DNA of 64,000 nucleotides, taken from Litomosoides sigmodontis. Taxonomy: Eukaryota; Nematoda; Chromadorea; Rhabditida; Onchocercidae. The stretch covers positions 1,054,001-1,118,000 of the forward strand of contig OY718807.1 in the NCBI GenBank assembly GCA_963070105.1. Direction: 5' to 3'. Positions 25,115 to 39,712 of this stretch are shown here, in pieces. A program made the translations under genes and the position numbers. Each line of letters begins with the position of its first letter. The first letter of the stretch is position 1. The notes beneath the pieces were generated by a model. It was not told the DNA's origin and did not search any database. It saw only the letters and a program-made list of their open reading frames with translations.

Positions 25115-28100
25115 ATGGGGACGAAAAGTTTAAGCGTGATATCTTGGCATTATCAAACACCTGAAAGGAGAGCTCTGAAAAGGAACCGATTGGGACCACC
25201 CGATGTTTATCCACAAGATGTTAGTCAACGTTTTTTTTGTTTGCTTATTTTCAAAATCATACAAATCTAAATTTGGATTGGATCTCAAACTTTATTGTAA
25301 TGCATAGCAGTAATCAATGTTTATACTTCCTTTGCTGTGAAGCATGTTTTCTATTACCCGTGTCTGTAAAACTTTTCTCCCTGTTATATATACAAACGAC
25401 CTGTGGATGTTTTTCCTATGTTTTTTATGTAAATATTGAGCTTTTCCCTGTTTTTGAACCCGACCTATCTTATTACTCATTATCATTTTCAGGCAAAGCA
25501 AGAAGAAGATAATTTAGGAGCAGATCGTTTGAAAAAGGGCTATCAGGTTGCTGTGACATCCTATGAACATGAATCGATTGTTTATAATGTTAAGGTTGTA
25601 GACTATTTATTATTACTTTAGTTCTTGGATTGAATTGTAACTAATTCTCAGACTAAACTATAATTAACCTTAACAGAAACGAATCTCAATGAAGTGAAGA
25701 AATGTAATGATTTGTATGATAGGTCTTTTCTCGAGTTTTATAGATGTAATGCGGACCAGTTTTGAATTGTCTTGTAATGGTTGAAGTAGTAATGTAAAAG
25801 TGGTTTTAGATGCCACGACTGGATCGTTTGGATGATACGATGTTACGTGGGGCCCAGTTAGTAATGCAAATAATGGCAAAAAAAATGGAACTGAATGCGA
25901 ATCTTGATAAAGAAAGAAGACGTGCAGGTGGCGCTATCGCTAAAGATAGTGTTGGAAGTGTAGGAAATAGTGTGAGCGGAGGCGTGCAAATACATTTCCA
26001 GCAGTTCAGCCATAATGTGGTAGGCAATGTAGTTTGTGTACCTGTTTTATTTTTCATTCATAAATGCTATGTGTTGCATTTTAAAACTTCTTGTTGTCCA
26101 AATTTATTTTTATATCTGGAAACTTTACTAAGGAATTTTTGTTTCTATATTATAGGAAAACGAAATATATAAAGCTAATGCTTAATCAAATGAACGATAA
26201 CGCCAAACTAGAATCAAATATTTGTGTTATAGGAAAAAGCAAAAAAATCAAAAGAACGGAACGATTGGTTTACTGATTTGGCCCATGGCAAACCTTTAGT
26301 AGTACTGGCCCGCAAACCTCCATTTTTTCGCAAAAAGGTTATTTAGATAGAATCGTATAAATAAATAGGTGCAATTTAATATTTTTATGTGATTAATAAA
26401 ATAAAGTAATAAAAGTTCTTTCGGTGGTCAGATTCGTATTCATGTCTTTACATATCGCTGTTGTTAATAAAAGCTATCGTAGGAGGATGCGTTAGAATAC
26501 TTGTGTGATTATAAAGTACCAGTTAATCGAGCGCTATGGTTCCTGAAACTAATTGCTGTTGGTGGTCAAGGATGTAGTAGCAACGTCAACAAGCAGAAGA
26601 AGTCCACTACTGACCAATTGGCTTCTGGTAAGCATCTTTATACCATTTTTTAATTTTAGCGTACAATAGCACTGGGCTGGTAATGGCTTGACTTTTACGT
26701 AAACAGATGTGGCTGATACTAATGTTAATCTCATTAAGGCTGCTTATTTGTAAGGATTATTGTAAAGGACCTTGTGTGGTCTTGTAATTTGTGGACTTGT
26801 GAGGGAAATCGTTTGAAGAGTAAAATCTAATTGCGTCGTTTTATTTACTTAGCTCTTCCTTACGTTTTTCAGAGCTCGCATCACTTTTCACGAAATATAT
26901 AAAGCTAATGCTTAATCAAATGAACGATAGCGCCAAACTAGAATCAAATATTGTTTACACCGATAGATGGTCTCATTTTGTATACATTTGCAAGCACGCT
27001 TACGAAGTAAGTGGTATTCTACTACGCATTTTAGCTTATAAAAGTTGTTCAGTTTGTTTTATCATTTTTTTCTTCTCCAGTTTTTGTGTGTGTGTGTGTG
27101 TGATATAAAACATATTACAACTGTTGGTCACATCAATAAGTTTTCAGGATGGCATGGTCGAAAAGCAGGAATTTTTGATGGATTTATTGGACATATTCAA
27201 TGACAGGTTTGTACAGCCCATTGAAAATCGTCTAAATGACAAGTCATCGATTCATCCTTTGTTACACCACGGTAAGTGCACGACAGTTTGTGTGCTACCA
27301 GTTAGTGCAATGAAATAATCTACTGTGATTTTTAAGAGCGTATTGCAGGATCCGGGCTTGCTTCAAGCAACAATCAATCCCACTATACTACATTGTTCCG
27401 CCTTTTCCTTCTATTTATTTGTCAATATACGGATCAAATTACGCAGAATATAGTTCTCTCGAGAAGATGCTCATTTTTGGTATGTCACAGATTGGAGCTG
27501 TATCAGGATGAAGCTGAGGAGCGAGAAGGCAGGTTAGATTACTGACGTTATCCTAAGCGTTGCTTTGTCTTCACTGACTAATTTCGTTACGTACCAATTA
27601 TATATTCATCATTACGTATAAAATAGTGTGTTGTATTATTATTTATAAAATAAAGCAAAAACCGTGGAACTTATGTAAAAAATAATTCTTCGCGACGTCA
27701 TTTAGAAAACAAAAAATTACCCACCGCATATTCGAAGTTTCTGTATTTCCGTTGGTTAGAACAAATAGAGTAGATTTATGCCACTATTTCTTCCTTTTTT
27801 TGGCACGATGGTATAATGTTTTGAGGCCAGTGGATTGTATTGAGCTGTTTGACGATATGCAACAGTGCATTCATCAGCGTGCAATAATTTTGACACTGTG
27901 TGGTATGTTGTATGCTGTATTAATTGATTGTCCTGCTGCTCTGGTGTGGAATAAATATGAAGGTAATATTTTCATTTGATAGATTTTATGCACTGTAGAC
28001 TATACGTTCTTTATCTTCTCAGAATTCACAGATTATAATAAAGTTAGCAAAATTCGAAACATTAATTTTATCTGTAATTCAAATACTTTTATGGAACGAT

Positions 28101-31100
28101 ATTGTCGCAGTATTTATTATGTTATAGTGTCTCCTGGACGTCCACCAACAATGCTTTACCAGTTGTGTGGTTCACCACTGGATCACCTGCCTTGTCCGTT
28201 CGAAAATCTTCCCTTACCACCAGGTCATGGCACCGAGCAATTGCAGGAATTTATTCAACTTCGACTGACTGAGGTACGGAGGCGTTCTCGTGCCTGTGAA
28301 AATAAGTGGTCATTGAATTATGCACAAAAGAAAGGCTTCGGTTTGTCATATTTCATTTTTGACTTTTTAGTGTCGCTTTTTCAAATTTAAATAGCTTCCA
28401 GGATCATTTTCAGATCTCTTTTTGTTTACATTTCCATCGCGTTTGGAGTGTAAATTTTAGAAATTGAGTGGGTTCTAAGGACATATAATTACTATATATA
28501 TGTAAAGATAAATATTGCTTGAATAAAGGTGGCCTGAATGATAAGCAATTTAGCTATTAGTTGGAGTAAAACTATTTAGTGGACGACGTCGTTAGTTTTT
28601 CCTTCAAGGAAATAATGCTTAGTCAAATTTGGGACTGTTGCTACTTAAAAAAGAAGTATTAATGATTGGGCATTTCTTTTTGATTTTCTATTTATTATTG
28701 TCATTATCACTATTCTTCCACTCATATTTCTATTTCTTACAGCAGCTATGGTTTTGCAATGTCTCGAAATTGTTGGTGTACTTGATGCAGCTCGTTTAGA
28801 TCAACCGAATTGCATCGAAAAGATCTATACAATAATTTTTAACGGACCTTCTAAAGAACGTTTTGAGGTGATATTTTATGTAGTATAAATTTTCTGCTTT
28901 GTTTGTACTTATCGGTTTTGAAATTTATTCTAAACATTGTTTTGTAGCACGAACATGCAATCCGTGTAAAGATGCTTCTGCAATGGGCTGTAACAGTGGA
29001 AAGGGAAGGGACTCATCGTGCGATGCTCGTCTCTCAACTTCTCGCGTTCCGGATTAATCACCGAAAAACATTCAAATTTGGTATATTTTGGTTGGCTCTA
29101 AAGCTAATTGATTGAAATGATTAGTCGTATAATTCATCTGAGTTCCCTCACCATTAGCTTTGCTGCATAAGATAAAGGTTGTATTAACTGTTGAAAGGAA
29201 ACAAACGATGTCTGTTTTTTTTTTTTGAGGAAGAGGGAGTGAGGGGAGGGAAGAGGATTCACTTTTCTTTCAGTGCTATTAATTCATGTAGTGATGTGCT
29301 GGGAAACGTAATATGTAAATGAAGTTTTATTTCTCCCAAAAATCGATATCTTTTCTAGGTTCGTTAACTCTGCAAGAAATATTGCTAGAATTTCTTATAA
29401 CAGAAGGACCGGATCCTAAAACTACGGATAAGGACCGTTTTTGTCAAGAGTTCGCTAATCTAGTGTTGCTATTCATTGAATTACAACGTGCCGGTGTTTT
29501 TTCGCATGATTTTTACGTGAAGGAATTGATTCGGACTGGAGAAATGTTGGAATACATGCCGTTAATGCAGAAAATCAGGAAACGAAAAGAAGAGAAACAA
29601 AAAGTGAATCCCTTTCTATGCTTTGAAATAATTTTCAATTTTCAGTACTCACGATTCTGTAATTTGTTATTTATATAATCTAAATTTGCTTTTTCTGCGC
29701 AAAAAAGTCACATTAATTTTAGCAGGCATCCAATACGACTCCATTATCCTCGACATTTGCATCCCAACGCATCGAAGCAACTACTGCACCAGCGGGAGCA
29801 GTAGCGGCACCACCTCCACTTGTGACAATGCCGACTAACTTGCCTGATGAACATCCGTATTTGTGGGAGGATTTATCTATTCATGAACGATTGTTGATAC
29901 ATTTACCGATCCCACAGTCAGCCGAATACAGAAGTGAATGTAATCAAAGGTAGTCTTTGATTTGTTAGCATCTTCGACTAGCAATACTAAATAATGATCT
30001 TTTTAAAGTTACCTACTGCTTATTAATTATGAACCGTAGGAGAATTACAATAAACAGCAGTAGTTCATAATTAATTCTTTCGTAGATCTCTCTTGCTGTA
30101 TGGAATTGGTGCGGAACGTGATTCTGTAAAACTGGAGTTGAGACGTTTGGCACGTGAACTAGCAAAACTTTGGCAGAAGCGAATTGTTATCGAATTCTCT
30201 TTCAACAAACCGTTAGAAATTAGATTCAAAAGACGGGCTACGCGTGAACAACTTCAAGAAAGCATGGCTAAATTCAGGTTTCACCACTTATATATAAGGC
30301 ACATTGATCGTTTTTTGTATATTTATGGTAAACTTCCCTTACTATGAGACATAATCAGTATAATCAAGTTTGTTCTCTAACGTTTTTCTTCAAATGGCTC
30401 ATAAGCTTTATTTATCAATTTATTTAATCATATATCATTACAGATCATGTACATATTACGATCAACTTGTTCTTTGTGGTTGGTGCTGTGAATCGTTCAT
30501 TCAAATGGTGCAGGATTTTGTAGATGGAAATAGTTATGTGTTACCTACTGCTGAGGGGCTTGATATTGTTTTAGAAATGTGTGAGCTGGCGCAAAATATT
30601 GCCGGTATTATGGAGCTCGCTGAAGAAGTCAGCTCTTTCACATTTCTTTATCATTTGTTTTTGTGTAGGCAATGTTTTCTGGTAGTCCAATACCTTTTAT
30701 CGTAAAGAAATCACATGTCACAGATGAACTGTTCAGAAGGGTATTATGATGCTAGTATCATTCCATTAAATAGGCCATCTCGTGCTTGGATTAGTGACTA
30801 TAGTAGTTTAAGTTTTTACAAGAAAAAATTCTGTTAATATTGGATTTATGTTTTGAAAGAATTTAAAATTCTAGAAGTTAGGCAAAAGTATATTTACTAA
30901 TTGATTTGCACTACAGTTATTACCTCTGTTAGTACTAATTGAACGAGTACTTCTGGAGCGTCGTGTTGACTGTGTCCCAAGTAATGTATCGGCTCAACTT
31001 GGTTATGTCCTAACTTCGTATATTTCCCACAATTATTATTATTTTCTCTACTCTCAAAATGCATCGAATATTGTGCAAGGGTAAGTCGTGCTGTTGTTTC

Positions 31101-34100
31101 TCGTCTTTTTTTTTTATTTTTTTGGACGAACAAATCTAAGCATTTAAAAAGTGAAAGAATGGCGCCAAATACTGATTGAAAATCAAGCATTGAACACCAC
31201 TGTTGGTTCTACTAACTGTTTGATAAGAACGTTAGGAGTTAATTTCATAAATCTCTTCACTCAAAATTTTATAAAATGTTTTTTCTACAAAGTATTTTTG
31301 CAGGCTATATCGAGTTATTGAAAGTCAATTAAAATCATCAGATTCGTGCTTAACGGGTTGGGGACGTACAATTGCTGTTTTTGTACTCGATGCAAAAAAA
31401 CAACTTATCGAAACTGGTACCCGATTAACTGTTGATTTGATGGTCTCGAAATGGTTCACGTTAGGAAATTTCTATTTTTACTGTCTGAATTCGTTGTAGG
31501 TTTATGTAGCCGTAAAATTGAAGCAAAACGCGAATTATTGAAACGCGTTATACCACCTTGGAAACCGACACACAACGCAGGTGAAAGGAATCCATGTGGA
31601 GGGCAGCGATATGCCTACAATGCCAGCACTTTCAAAGAATTGCTCGAGGAACCGAAGTTTGTTTGTTGTAAATGTTTGTTTAGGAAAGGTTTAAAATTCG
31701 TCTAGTTGATTAAATCAGTGACAGGTAATAGTGACTTGTAAGATACATACTAATAGGCTTGGTTGTGTGTCATCACTGAGAGAAGTGACACAACCGTGAC
31801 TGAAATTTTACTTCACTTCTTTTTTTTGAATACGAAGCATTACTTATACCAACTTTAAGTTATTACTTTTAGGCGTATATTTTCCTTTAACGAATATCGT
31901 CGCTTGCATGCAGTGATCGATGGAACGGATGATGCACGGTACAGTTTTGTTGTAAGCGCACTACTTGCTGCGGTACGAGGAGTTGGCATTTCGGGCGGAA
32001 ATGACAGTACAGGAATTGGTGGCACAACAGCAACGGAAAAAGTCACAGGGGTCTTTCATTTATTTATTTGTAACCGAAATTAATATTTTTAATATTGACG
32101 AAATTATGCACTTCGAAGTAGTGCTATTAAGCACTTTAATGGAATAGTGACTCGATGTAAGGAACAGATCTTAGCGGAAAATCTTTTTTTGGAAGGAAGG
32201 TGTACTGGAACATGATAAACAAATATTTCAGGACCGATTGGTTGAATTGGCAAATATTTGTGGGCACGTTAGTGCTCAAGCAGCTCAGGCGGAGAAATAT
32301 TTAGATTGGTGTGGTGCTCTTCAAGCACTTTGCTGTTCAAGTTTGCAAGGAGGAACTTCGGCATACCCGGATCTTCTTATGGAAATCAATGTAAATGTTT
32401 TTATGTTTTTAAACTGTTTTGGTCTTTGGCAAGTCTCTTACGGATATTTTAATCTAATTTGTCGGATGTCAAAAGAGATGCCGCCGTTAGTTGTGCTTTT
32501 TATATACAGGTGGAAGACTCATCATGTCACTACAATATTGCTACGTTCTATATGCTGCTAGCAGGACGTAGCTGTTTCAGTATAAATGCGCTTGTTCATC
32601 AATTACTTCATACGGCATTGAAATCGTTACTAAACTGCGGAATTGGTTAGTTACAAGCACTTTTTTAGTTAAGTTAAAATACTACCAGCAATATGCATTA
32701 CGTGTTTATTTATTTTGTGAAAAATACAAAGAATTAGCTGGAATGTAGTATTATTTTCTCATCAAGTTGGAAGCGCTCTACGAAATATTTGAGAGGAAGT
32801 AACTTGAGTATTTCTGTGGTTGTTATGATTTTATTGAAGTCAATTTTCAAAAGAAATTTTAAGATCTTGCGTGATTTTATGACGACTTCTGATTGTTTGT
32901 TTTGCAGGTAAAGCGCCAGATGCCGATGCAGAGGCAGGTGTTTGCTTGGCACTTCTGGTACTAGCTAATATCGTATGTCAAAGTGATCAGCCCATCATTC
33001 GTAAGTTACGTAGTACAATTAAGATGGAATTGAACAAACAGTAAAACTAATTCAGTAGTGGTGATATGCAAACTTTCATATGGGTTACAGTTTCACCGCA
33101 ATATACTGGTGAACGAATTATTTCGAACATATGTAAGGCAGACCGATGGGTCTTAACGGAAGGTCATTTGCATGATGTTGGCGATGAAGTTTGCGCACTA
33201 TTGGTCACAATTTGTATGATTGCGGATTATACTAAGCATAAACTGAGGGACCGGTACTCAGATGAGTAAGCCTTCACTTTTTTTATTGCTAGGGAAATTG
33301 TCTTACAACACAGCAACAGTTGTATAATATTTGGACAGGATATTCTAAAGGAGTTAATAAGATGAGCATTGAAGTAATTGTGCAGTTAACCAGAATCAAT
33401 TAAAAGACCAATTTAGTGAATTGAAAGCAGTGATTAGGTAAATCTTTTCGTAAATTCCTGGACATGATTATTTTCGTTGAGCATGAAAAACGCTGCATAA
33501 AATAACAAGATAGTTCATAACTTTCTTATAAGCGATTTCTTTGCATCGGGTCACATTAGCTATTGATCAGATACAAGTAATCTGTCCCATTAATACAACT
33601 TCGTTAATAAAAGTTTTTCTGAGTTTTGTCTGTTTGCAGAGGTAAATCGATTGATCAACGCGCTTTTCGTCGTGAGTACATAGCAGAACTATCGAAAGGA
33701 GTACTAATGGCAATGTGCGAGCAGGAGTGGGTCACACAACGAATATATAGACGATGTGAAGAAGGTGCCATGGATTGTTTTTCCTCTCACCAACTTCGCA
33801 AAAACTGCTTGGTTTGTGTAAAAATCTATTTCTACATTTCATTAGTTATATCTCAAGGTAATTAATGATTGGATTATTATGAAACTCTTTGATTTGATAG
33901 CTGATATCTTTAGAATTCCACTGTGGTTAAATTGGGTGAATCGTTTTCGTCCATAATTCCAGGGTCAACAATTATTGCGTATGGCTTTGCGAAGACGCAG
34001 TGAGCGTGAAATACTACGTGAATTAACTATTTGTAACGGGAATAGTAAAAAATCGCTGATCGATAAACTGCTCACTGTTTTGAATATTTGGAATACGCGA

Positions 34101-37100
34101 GCAACTTATTTCGATTTTAAGTTAATGATCCGAGAGGTACGAAGTTTTAATATCTCTTTCAACATTCATGCTTTTTTTACTGATTGTCTTTTTGACGTTT
34201 TTCATTTATAATCTTTTTCGGACACAGTTGTCTACGTTTTATCCAGCTTTATTTGTTCGCATGGAGGAGTTCTACATAAACATTTCATCATTTTGGATGA
34301 TTTTCAAATGCTTATTCATTATCAGGGCTCTTGATAGAATATTGTTCCTCTGTTACCTAAAATTCTAACCCCATATGTTGTTTAAAAAAAGGAATATTGA
34401 ACTGGTCAGAAAAATGATCTCAGAACACTGAGCAATAACAATTTTCCTATAGATTTCACCAGAGGGTTGCACGACCAAGCATGCTCAGCAAGGTGCGATT
34501 GCTGCAGACGCACTGCTTGGTGAAATTGGCAAATGCTGCCGAGATTTATTCACGCAATCACATAAATCTGACAAGAAATTACCACAAGCTGCTGTAGGCA
34601 AAGCTTTTAGGTTAGTGATGCCTTTGTGAATTTCATAGAATTGAAAAAAAAAAAACAGATCAAAACCTGTTTGGGAAATATATTCGTTACTGGTTTCAAA
34701 ATGCATTATGTCAAATAAGTCCCATAAGTCTTAACTTTTTTGATGAATTTGTAAAATATTCCTCAGTTTTCCACTTAGTTCTTTCAATTGTTATTAATTA
34801 CTCCACAATTTTTGGACTCTTAATAATGGCAATTCATAATCAATAATATTGTATTAAGATAATGGGTCCTTTTAAATATAGTAGAAGTAGTTCGCTTTCT
34901 ATGGGTGTAATAACATAAATCATTCTGGGATACAAAATGTGGTGCAGCGAATAACAGTATTAGCAGTTCTGTGGTGATAAATAAGGCTTTAGATTGAAAG
35001 ATATCACAGCTTATTGGCTAATTAGCCCATTGGTGCATGCTTGTCCTCGACCAGGCAATTTACCGGCCTCATTCCCTGCGATTACTGTGCAAGGAAAATT
35101 TCTCAAGGAGGCAGCAGCGATGCTTGATACTTCATCCGATAATAATAAAGAAAGAATTCAACAAAGGTACATTCTATTTGTGTGATATCCTCTCTCTAAC
35201 GTATCTGAGAAGTGTATGCTGTTTTGCTTTTGGTACAAAGTTTTTGTTTTGAAATTTTGATCCTTTTAGTGCATGGTTGCTGAGTCAAGAGCCGTTTTTG
35301 AACTTAGTACTGACATGTTTAAATGGAGAGGAGCAGCAGCGTGACGGTTTGGTGGGTTCAATGCTTAAACAGCTTCAAGAGTTAGCACTGAAAGCTAAAG
35401 ATGTAGGTTGTAATATCCTATACAATCGTCCATTTCCTTGCTTCTAAATAAAAATTACTGAATTTATTGTGATATTTAACTTGCAGAATCCCCTTTTACC
35501 GTATTTGCGCATATTTTCGTTAGAGCGTGAGGGAGTATTACTGCGAATATCTTTGGTTGGAGGTATGTTTGACTCAGTATGTCATGCTTCGATTTGTGAT
35601 ACCTGGGCACTTACGCTATTTCAATTAATGCTTTATGGAGTTATTTCAAAGGAACGAGACGGGTAAACAACTTCGTAAATTTATTCACTCGTCTTCATGC
35701 GCTATTTTATGTCCTTATTATTATTGTAGAATATTTACCCGTTTGCCTTTTTGCATGCATAAACTGGCGAATTGGACTCAGAGCTAAATGCTTTTATTAA
35801 GCCAAAGCTCTCAAGAAATAATGTAACTTGCGGTATCAAATTTTGTTTTACGTTTCTGTTAATTGTCAATTCAGGTGATGTAGAAAATCTATGAGAGTAT
35901 AGGGGTTTTTCATTCCGGTTAGAAGACATGGGTACTAAAAAGGAAGTAGGAAGTTTGCACTTGAATTTAGGTAATGAAATTTAGGTATTTGTTCGACTCA
36001 TGTTACGATATGTTGTCCACTCTGTTGGTATGGTCCATTACTGATCCTATGAATGCGGCGGCAATGAATACGCAAGATCCGGACACGAAATTTCGATTTC
36101 CCACTTACTCCTTGATCGTTAAAAAACTCCGAGTAAATTACTATAAGTTGCTTGTTATTGAGTATAAAATATACTTTTATTTAGATCACAATTTCTCATA
36201 TAAGAGAAAGAAATTAAAGTATGGTGCAAAACTGCTATGCGATTTAGTAGCATTTGAAATACAATCTGTGAATTATAACGAGCAATGAATTATAACGAAT
36301 TATAACGAGCAATAATTTTATAGAAGGAATTGAACGAACGTGCGTTAATTCCTGAACTTCGTTCGTTGATGCAGTTTTTACCAATTCCAAAGCCTCAGTT
36401 CGAGCTGATAACTTGCGAACCATATGGTACTATACCAACCTCGCCGCAAAAACTTGGGAAGAGTCAATCACAAGGACAATTAATCCAAACAACAGTAAAA
36501 GCTAATCGTCATGGGCTGCAGGTTTGTATATTTTTATCTATTTCATAACAAAAAGTCCTGTAAAGCAGCTGGATAGGGACGTTTTCTGCTTGCTGGAGTG
36601 TACAAACTAAAAGGATGGAATACAAAATATTCGGCGCGGTTTACAGGTGTCACATCTTGGACCACTTATTTTTATCCCATTTTTTGGGTAGTCTAACTTC
36701 ATCTGTATAAGTTGCTCCCTGAAGTACCTTTTTCAGTATGATTATATCGATTGCGTGTTGTTGCGCCTCAGTAATGTAGAATGGCGTATAATTGAAAGAG
36801 TTAAATAATCATGATATCATGTACCTCTCACTTTCACTTCTCTAATTTGCTGAAAAATGGCCTTCGTTTCTTGTTTATGTAAAACATAGCTTTTGTTTTT
36901 GCAGTTTGCTGAAAAAGTGAAACTATCAGCATACGATATAATACAATACCTGAATGTTGATTCAACTTTATTGAAGCGTCCGTGGAACTGGTCAATGTTA
37001 CAAGTTTGTCATTTTCCACGTTTTTATTCACTCAACAAAAATAACACAGGCATGGAATGAGATGTAATTCTACAACATGAAATTATCTAATACCGGTTTA

Positions 37101-39712
37101 TTAGTTCAAGCTATTTTCAGATATTATTTCCACTATTACTTTGATTTACAAATTAATATGAATCATGGGGAATTGTAAATATTGTCATGTCCTTTCTCTT
37201 TTTTAATTATCACCGTTTTAGGCTGCAAAGTTAGATCGGTTGCCAGTTCCTGTGCAGCGATATATACAGCGTTTAGTGCACCACTCTCATTACAGTGAAT
37301 TTGTTCGTCCGACAATATGTGGAATGGATCGGTGAATTAAATTTTTCTCCTTCGAAGTCGGCTGATATAAATAAGCTGAATTCTTGGTACTGCGAATTAT
37401 CATAATTGAAATAAATCTTTTTTGTTGCTGCAGACCGCCCAATTTGGACATCTATTTATCACCACCGATGATGGATGTATCGGAGACACCGGCAACTTTA
37501 CACCATGTTTCTTCGAGTGGTACAACCTCAACAACCACGTCTGCTAGTTCTACAGTACGTTGTTCATAGTCTTTGGTATCATTTGAAGGTGTTGCCTTGA
37601 TGGAGATATTTTGCGTGAGAGCTTCTTTCATGGATATGTTCTCTGACTACGTTCGTCAAATGCATTCCGTCGTTGAAATCATTTAGTGACGAAATTAGTG
37701 CTCACGAAGCAGTGAGTTTCACAGTTCATTCAAATAAAGTTTTTTTCTTTCCAGAATGTTTCGATATCCTCAGGTGCTGCAGCCATGGATGTGGGTACAA
37801 CTTTGGGTGCAACGACGCAAGGTCGCGCAATGGGATATCAGTCAGGTGCTACCCCAAGTTGCACATCTGTTCCTGATGGATCTACGACATCTGCTGCTCC
37901 TGGCGCACCAAGTGCTGCAACAGGAATGATGTTTCCAGGGCAGGGCGGTCCGATGCCGGCTCTTCCTGATCTGACAGGACGAGGTCAAAACAGCGCATCT
38001 CCAAGAGGTGCAAGAGGTGAGTTTTTCATTGCTCGTACAGTTCAATTCCCAGTTTTATCATTGTCCTATCAATTAAAATTTTTTGTTCTGCTTTCTGCAG
38101 GTGGACGTCGTAAAGCAACGGGTCTTTCCACTCGTTCCCAAGGTACCACTCGTAAACAGCGGCAGCAGCGACAACAAACTGTTGATCAGTTAGCTGTAGC
38201 AGCTGCTGCTGCCGCTGCACAACAGCAGCATCAGCAAATCACTGGTGCTGTTGGTTGTGGCAATGCTGGTCCACCGCCACAGCCGACATATCCAGGCACC
38301 TGGACCGCTGCTCCGCAGCAATCGGGGGTCTCTCAACAGTTTGCATCTGGGCCTTCAGCACCTCCCACTGGTGCGGGCCAACCAGGTGAGAAATTAGTAT
38401 TCCTCCACAGAACATATGTGTGAGAGTATTTGAGGTTAAAGTTTGTACTTTATAGAAGTTAATATCTTCCTCGAATTTGGTCTTAAAGTCAAAATTTGTA
38501 TATGTGATCTGGTTCTTCATGACTGTTAGTCTAAATTTTATTTCAAAAAATTTCGGTGATAGAGCCACGCTATTGATAGCTAACAGTTTTGTCATCATCG
38601 TTGTCTTATTTTGCTGGTTAGAAAACCGATTTCGTGAAAATGTACTTAGCTCTTAAGGAAATAGGAAATTTCAGGCGCTCCAATGGGTACTCAAACGACA
38701 GAAGATTCGAAAATGAAAATTCACTCGATGATCCTGCAGAAGCGACAGGCACAAGCTGCCAGTGGTGCTACTGGAACACAACAAGGCAACACAACTGGAT
38801 CTCAGCAAAGTCTGCAGGATGTTAGCGGTTAGTTTAGTCTAGTAGAATTATACGCTATTTTGCTATCAAGTTTTGTCATCTTATTAATGTTATCGTATCT
38901 TTAGCATATCAAATCTCCGGAGCACCAGCACAGTATGGTGGTGGCATGGTAATGAAAATTGAAACAGGTTCTAGTTCTTTGCAAATGACTGACCATGCAC
39001 AACAACAGCAGCAGTATGCACAACAGCAACAGCTGATTCAAATGCAACAAGGTAAATAGCGTTTTAATTTTTGACACAGCCAAAAAATCCGCCTTTTACT
39101 CTTCCTTCATTTTCGAAATTAATGAAAATTTTCGAAAGTTTTTAAACTTTTCAAAAAGAAATTTTTCAAAAATTTTTGAAAGTTTTAGTATCCCCACAAA
39201 AGATTCATCCTGCTTTGTAGACATTAGGTTACTTGAAATTTTACGTTTTGCAGATACCCAGAATGGTTCCCAGTATGTTATGCATCACCAACAACAACGA
39301 GGTGGTATAGTTTACGGACAGCAATCGGTACAGCAGACGCCTTATGATTCTCGGTCAGTGCTGTCTTGTTTTCAAGCATCTATTTGGTTTTATTCTCCAT
39401 ATGCTAATTTTCCATTTGTTTGGTTCAGGCAAAAAATATCCCCGTAGATTAGGATACGTATATAAGTAGAATAAAATTGAAAAGACGTGAGGAATTCGCA
39501 TGCAGGAATTAGGGAGTCCTTGTTCCCATAAAGAAAAATTATGTTAGAAAAAGAACATATTCACTTTCAAGGACCTCAGAATCTTTCGTATGGTTTGCCT
39601 TTGCTGATTTAAAAAAGTAACATGTGATAGTTTTAGATTCAACCAGCAGCAGTTGTCATATGGACAACAGCCTCAGCAGCAACAACGATATCATCCGTCA
39701 CAACAATATTAG
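25115..39712 (+). CDS. dpy-22: Mediator complex subunit 12 (MED12), complete
   Basis: All 41 exons keep phase and total 2176 codons: 25115-25219, 25493-25588, 25810-26028, 26233-26337, 26483-26627, 26873-27006, 27148-27271, 27349-27532, 27826-27962, 28023-28340, 28743-28867, 28948-29080, 29359-29603, 29726-29949, 30086-30277, 30444-30627, 30917-31080, 31304-31416, 31500-31656, 31873-32050, 32232-32390, 32510-32645, 32908-33000, 33091-33265, 33640-33811, 33963-34136, 34453-34610, 34993-35166, 35270-35402, 35487-35662, 35985-36132, 36324-36521, 36905-37003, 37222-37331, 37434-37554, 37755-38016, 38101-38385, 38675-38827, 38905-39051, 39254-39353, 39637-39712. MED12 activates CDK8-cyclin C in the Mediator kinase module. 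Family motifs in order: LKRNRLGPPDVYPQD plus KQEEDNLG (CDK8-activating segment), DWFTDLAHGKPL, FQDGMV-like DGMVEKQEF, PAALVW, GSPLDHLP, SECNQR, ALQALCCSS, CEQEWVTQR, SQEPFLNLVLTCL, LVGGMFDSV, ITCEPYG, and a Gln-rich tail ending PSQQY. Exons 18/19 and the ends of exons 2 and 3 have alternative sites. AATAAA near 39924. Confidence 0.95.
26150..26237 (+). repeat. Exon-derived 62-bp insertion in MED12 intron 3, with 11-bp flanking duplication
   Basis: 26161-26222 repeats 26891-26952 (inside MED12 exon 6) with one mismatch in 62 (a/g at 26200 versus 26930). The copy plus a tgtg tail lies between two copies of TTATAGGAAAA (26150-26160 and 26227-26237). The second copy is the real 3' splice site of exon 4. 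Confidence 0.9.
27085..27102. repeat. (TG)n microsatellite
   Basis: tgtgtgtgtgtgtgtg run in MED12 intron 6. Confidence 0.8.
36271..36314. repeat. Short tandem duplication in a MED12 intron
   Basis: aattataacgagcaat occurs twice with a truncated unit (aattataacg) between, just upstream of exon 32. Confidence 0.7.

Noticed and set aside
31965..32050. Alternative MED12 frame (RYEELAFRAEMTVQELVAQQ)
   Set aside because: The frame is closed by TAA just upstream and does not meet the phase-0 donor at 32050; the other frame (ARYSFVVSALLAAV) matches MED12.
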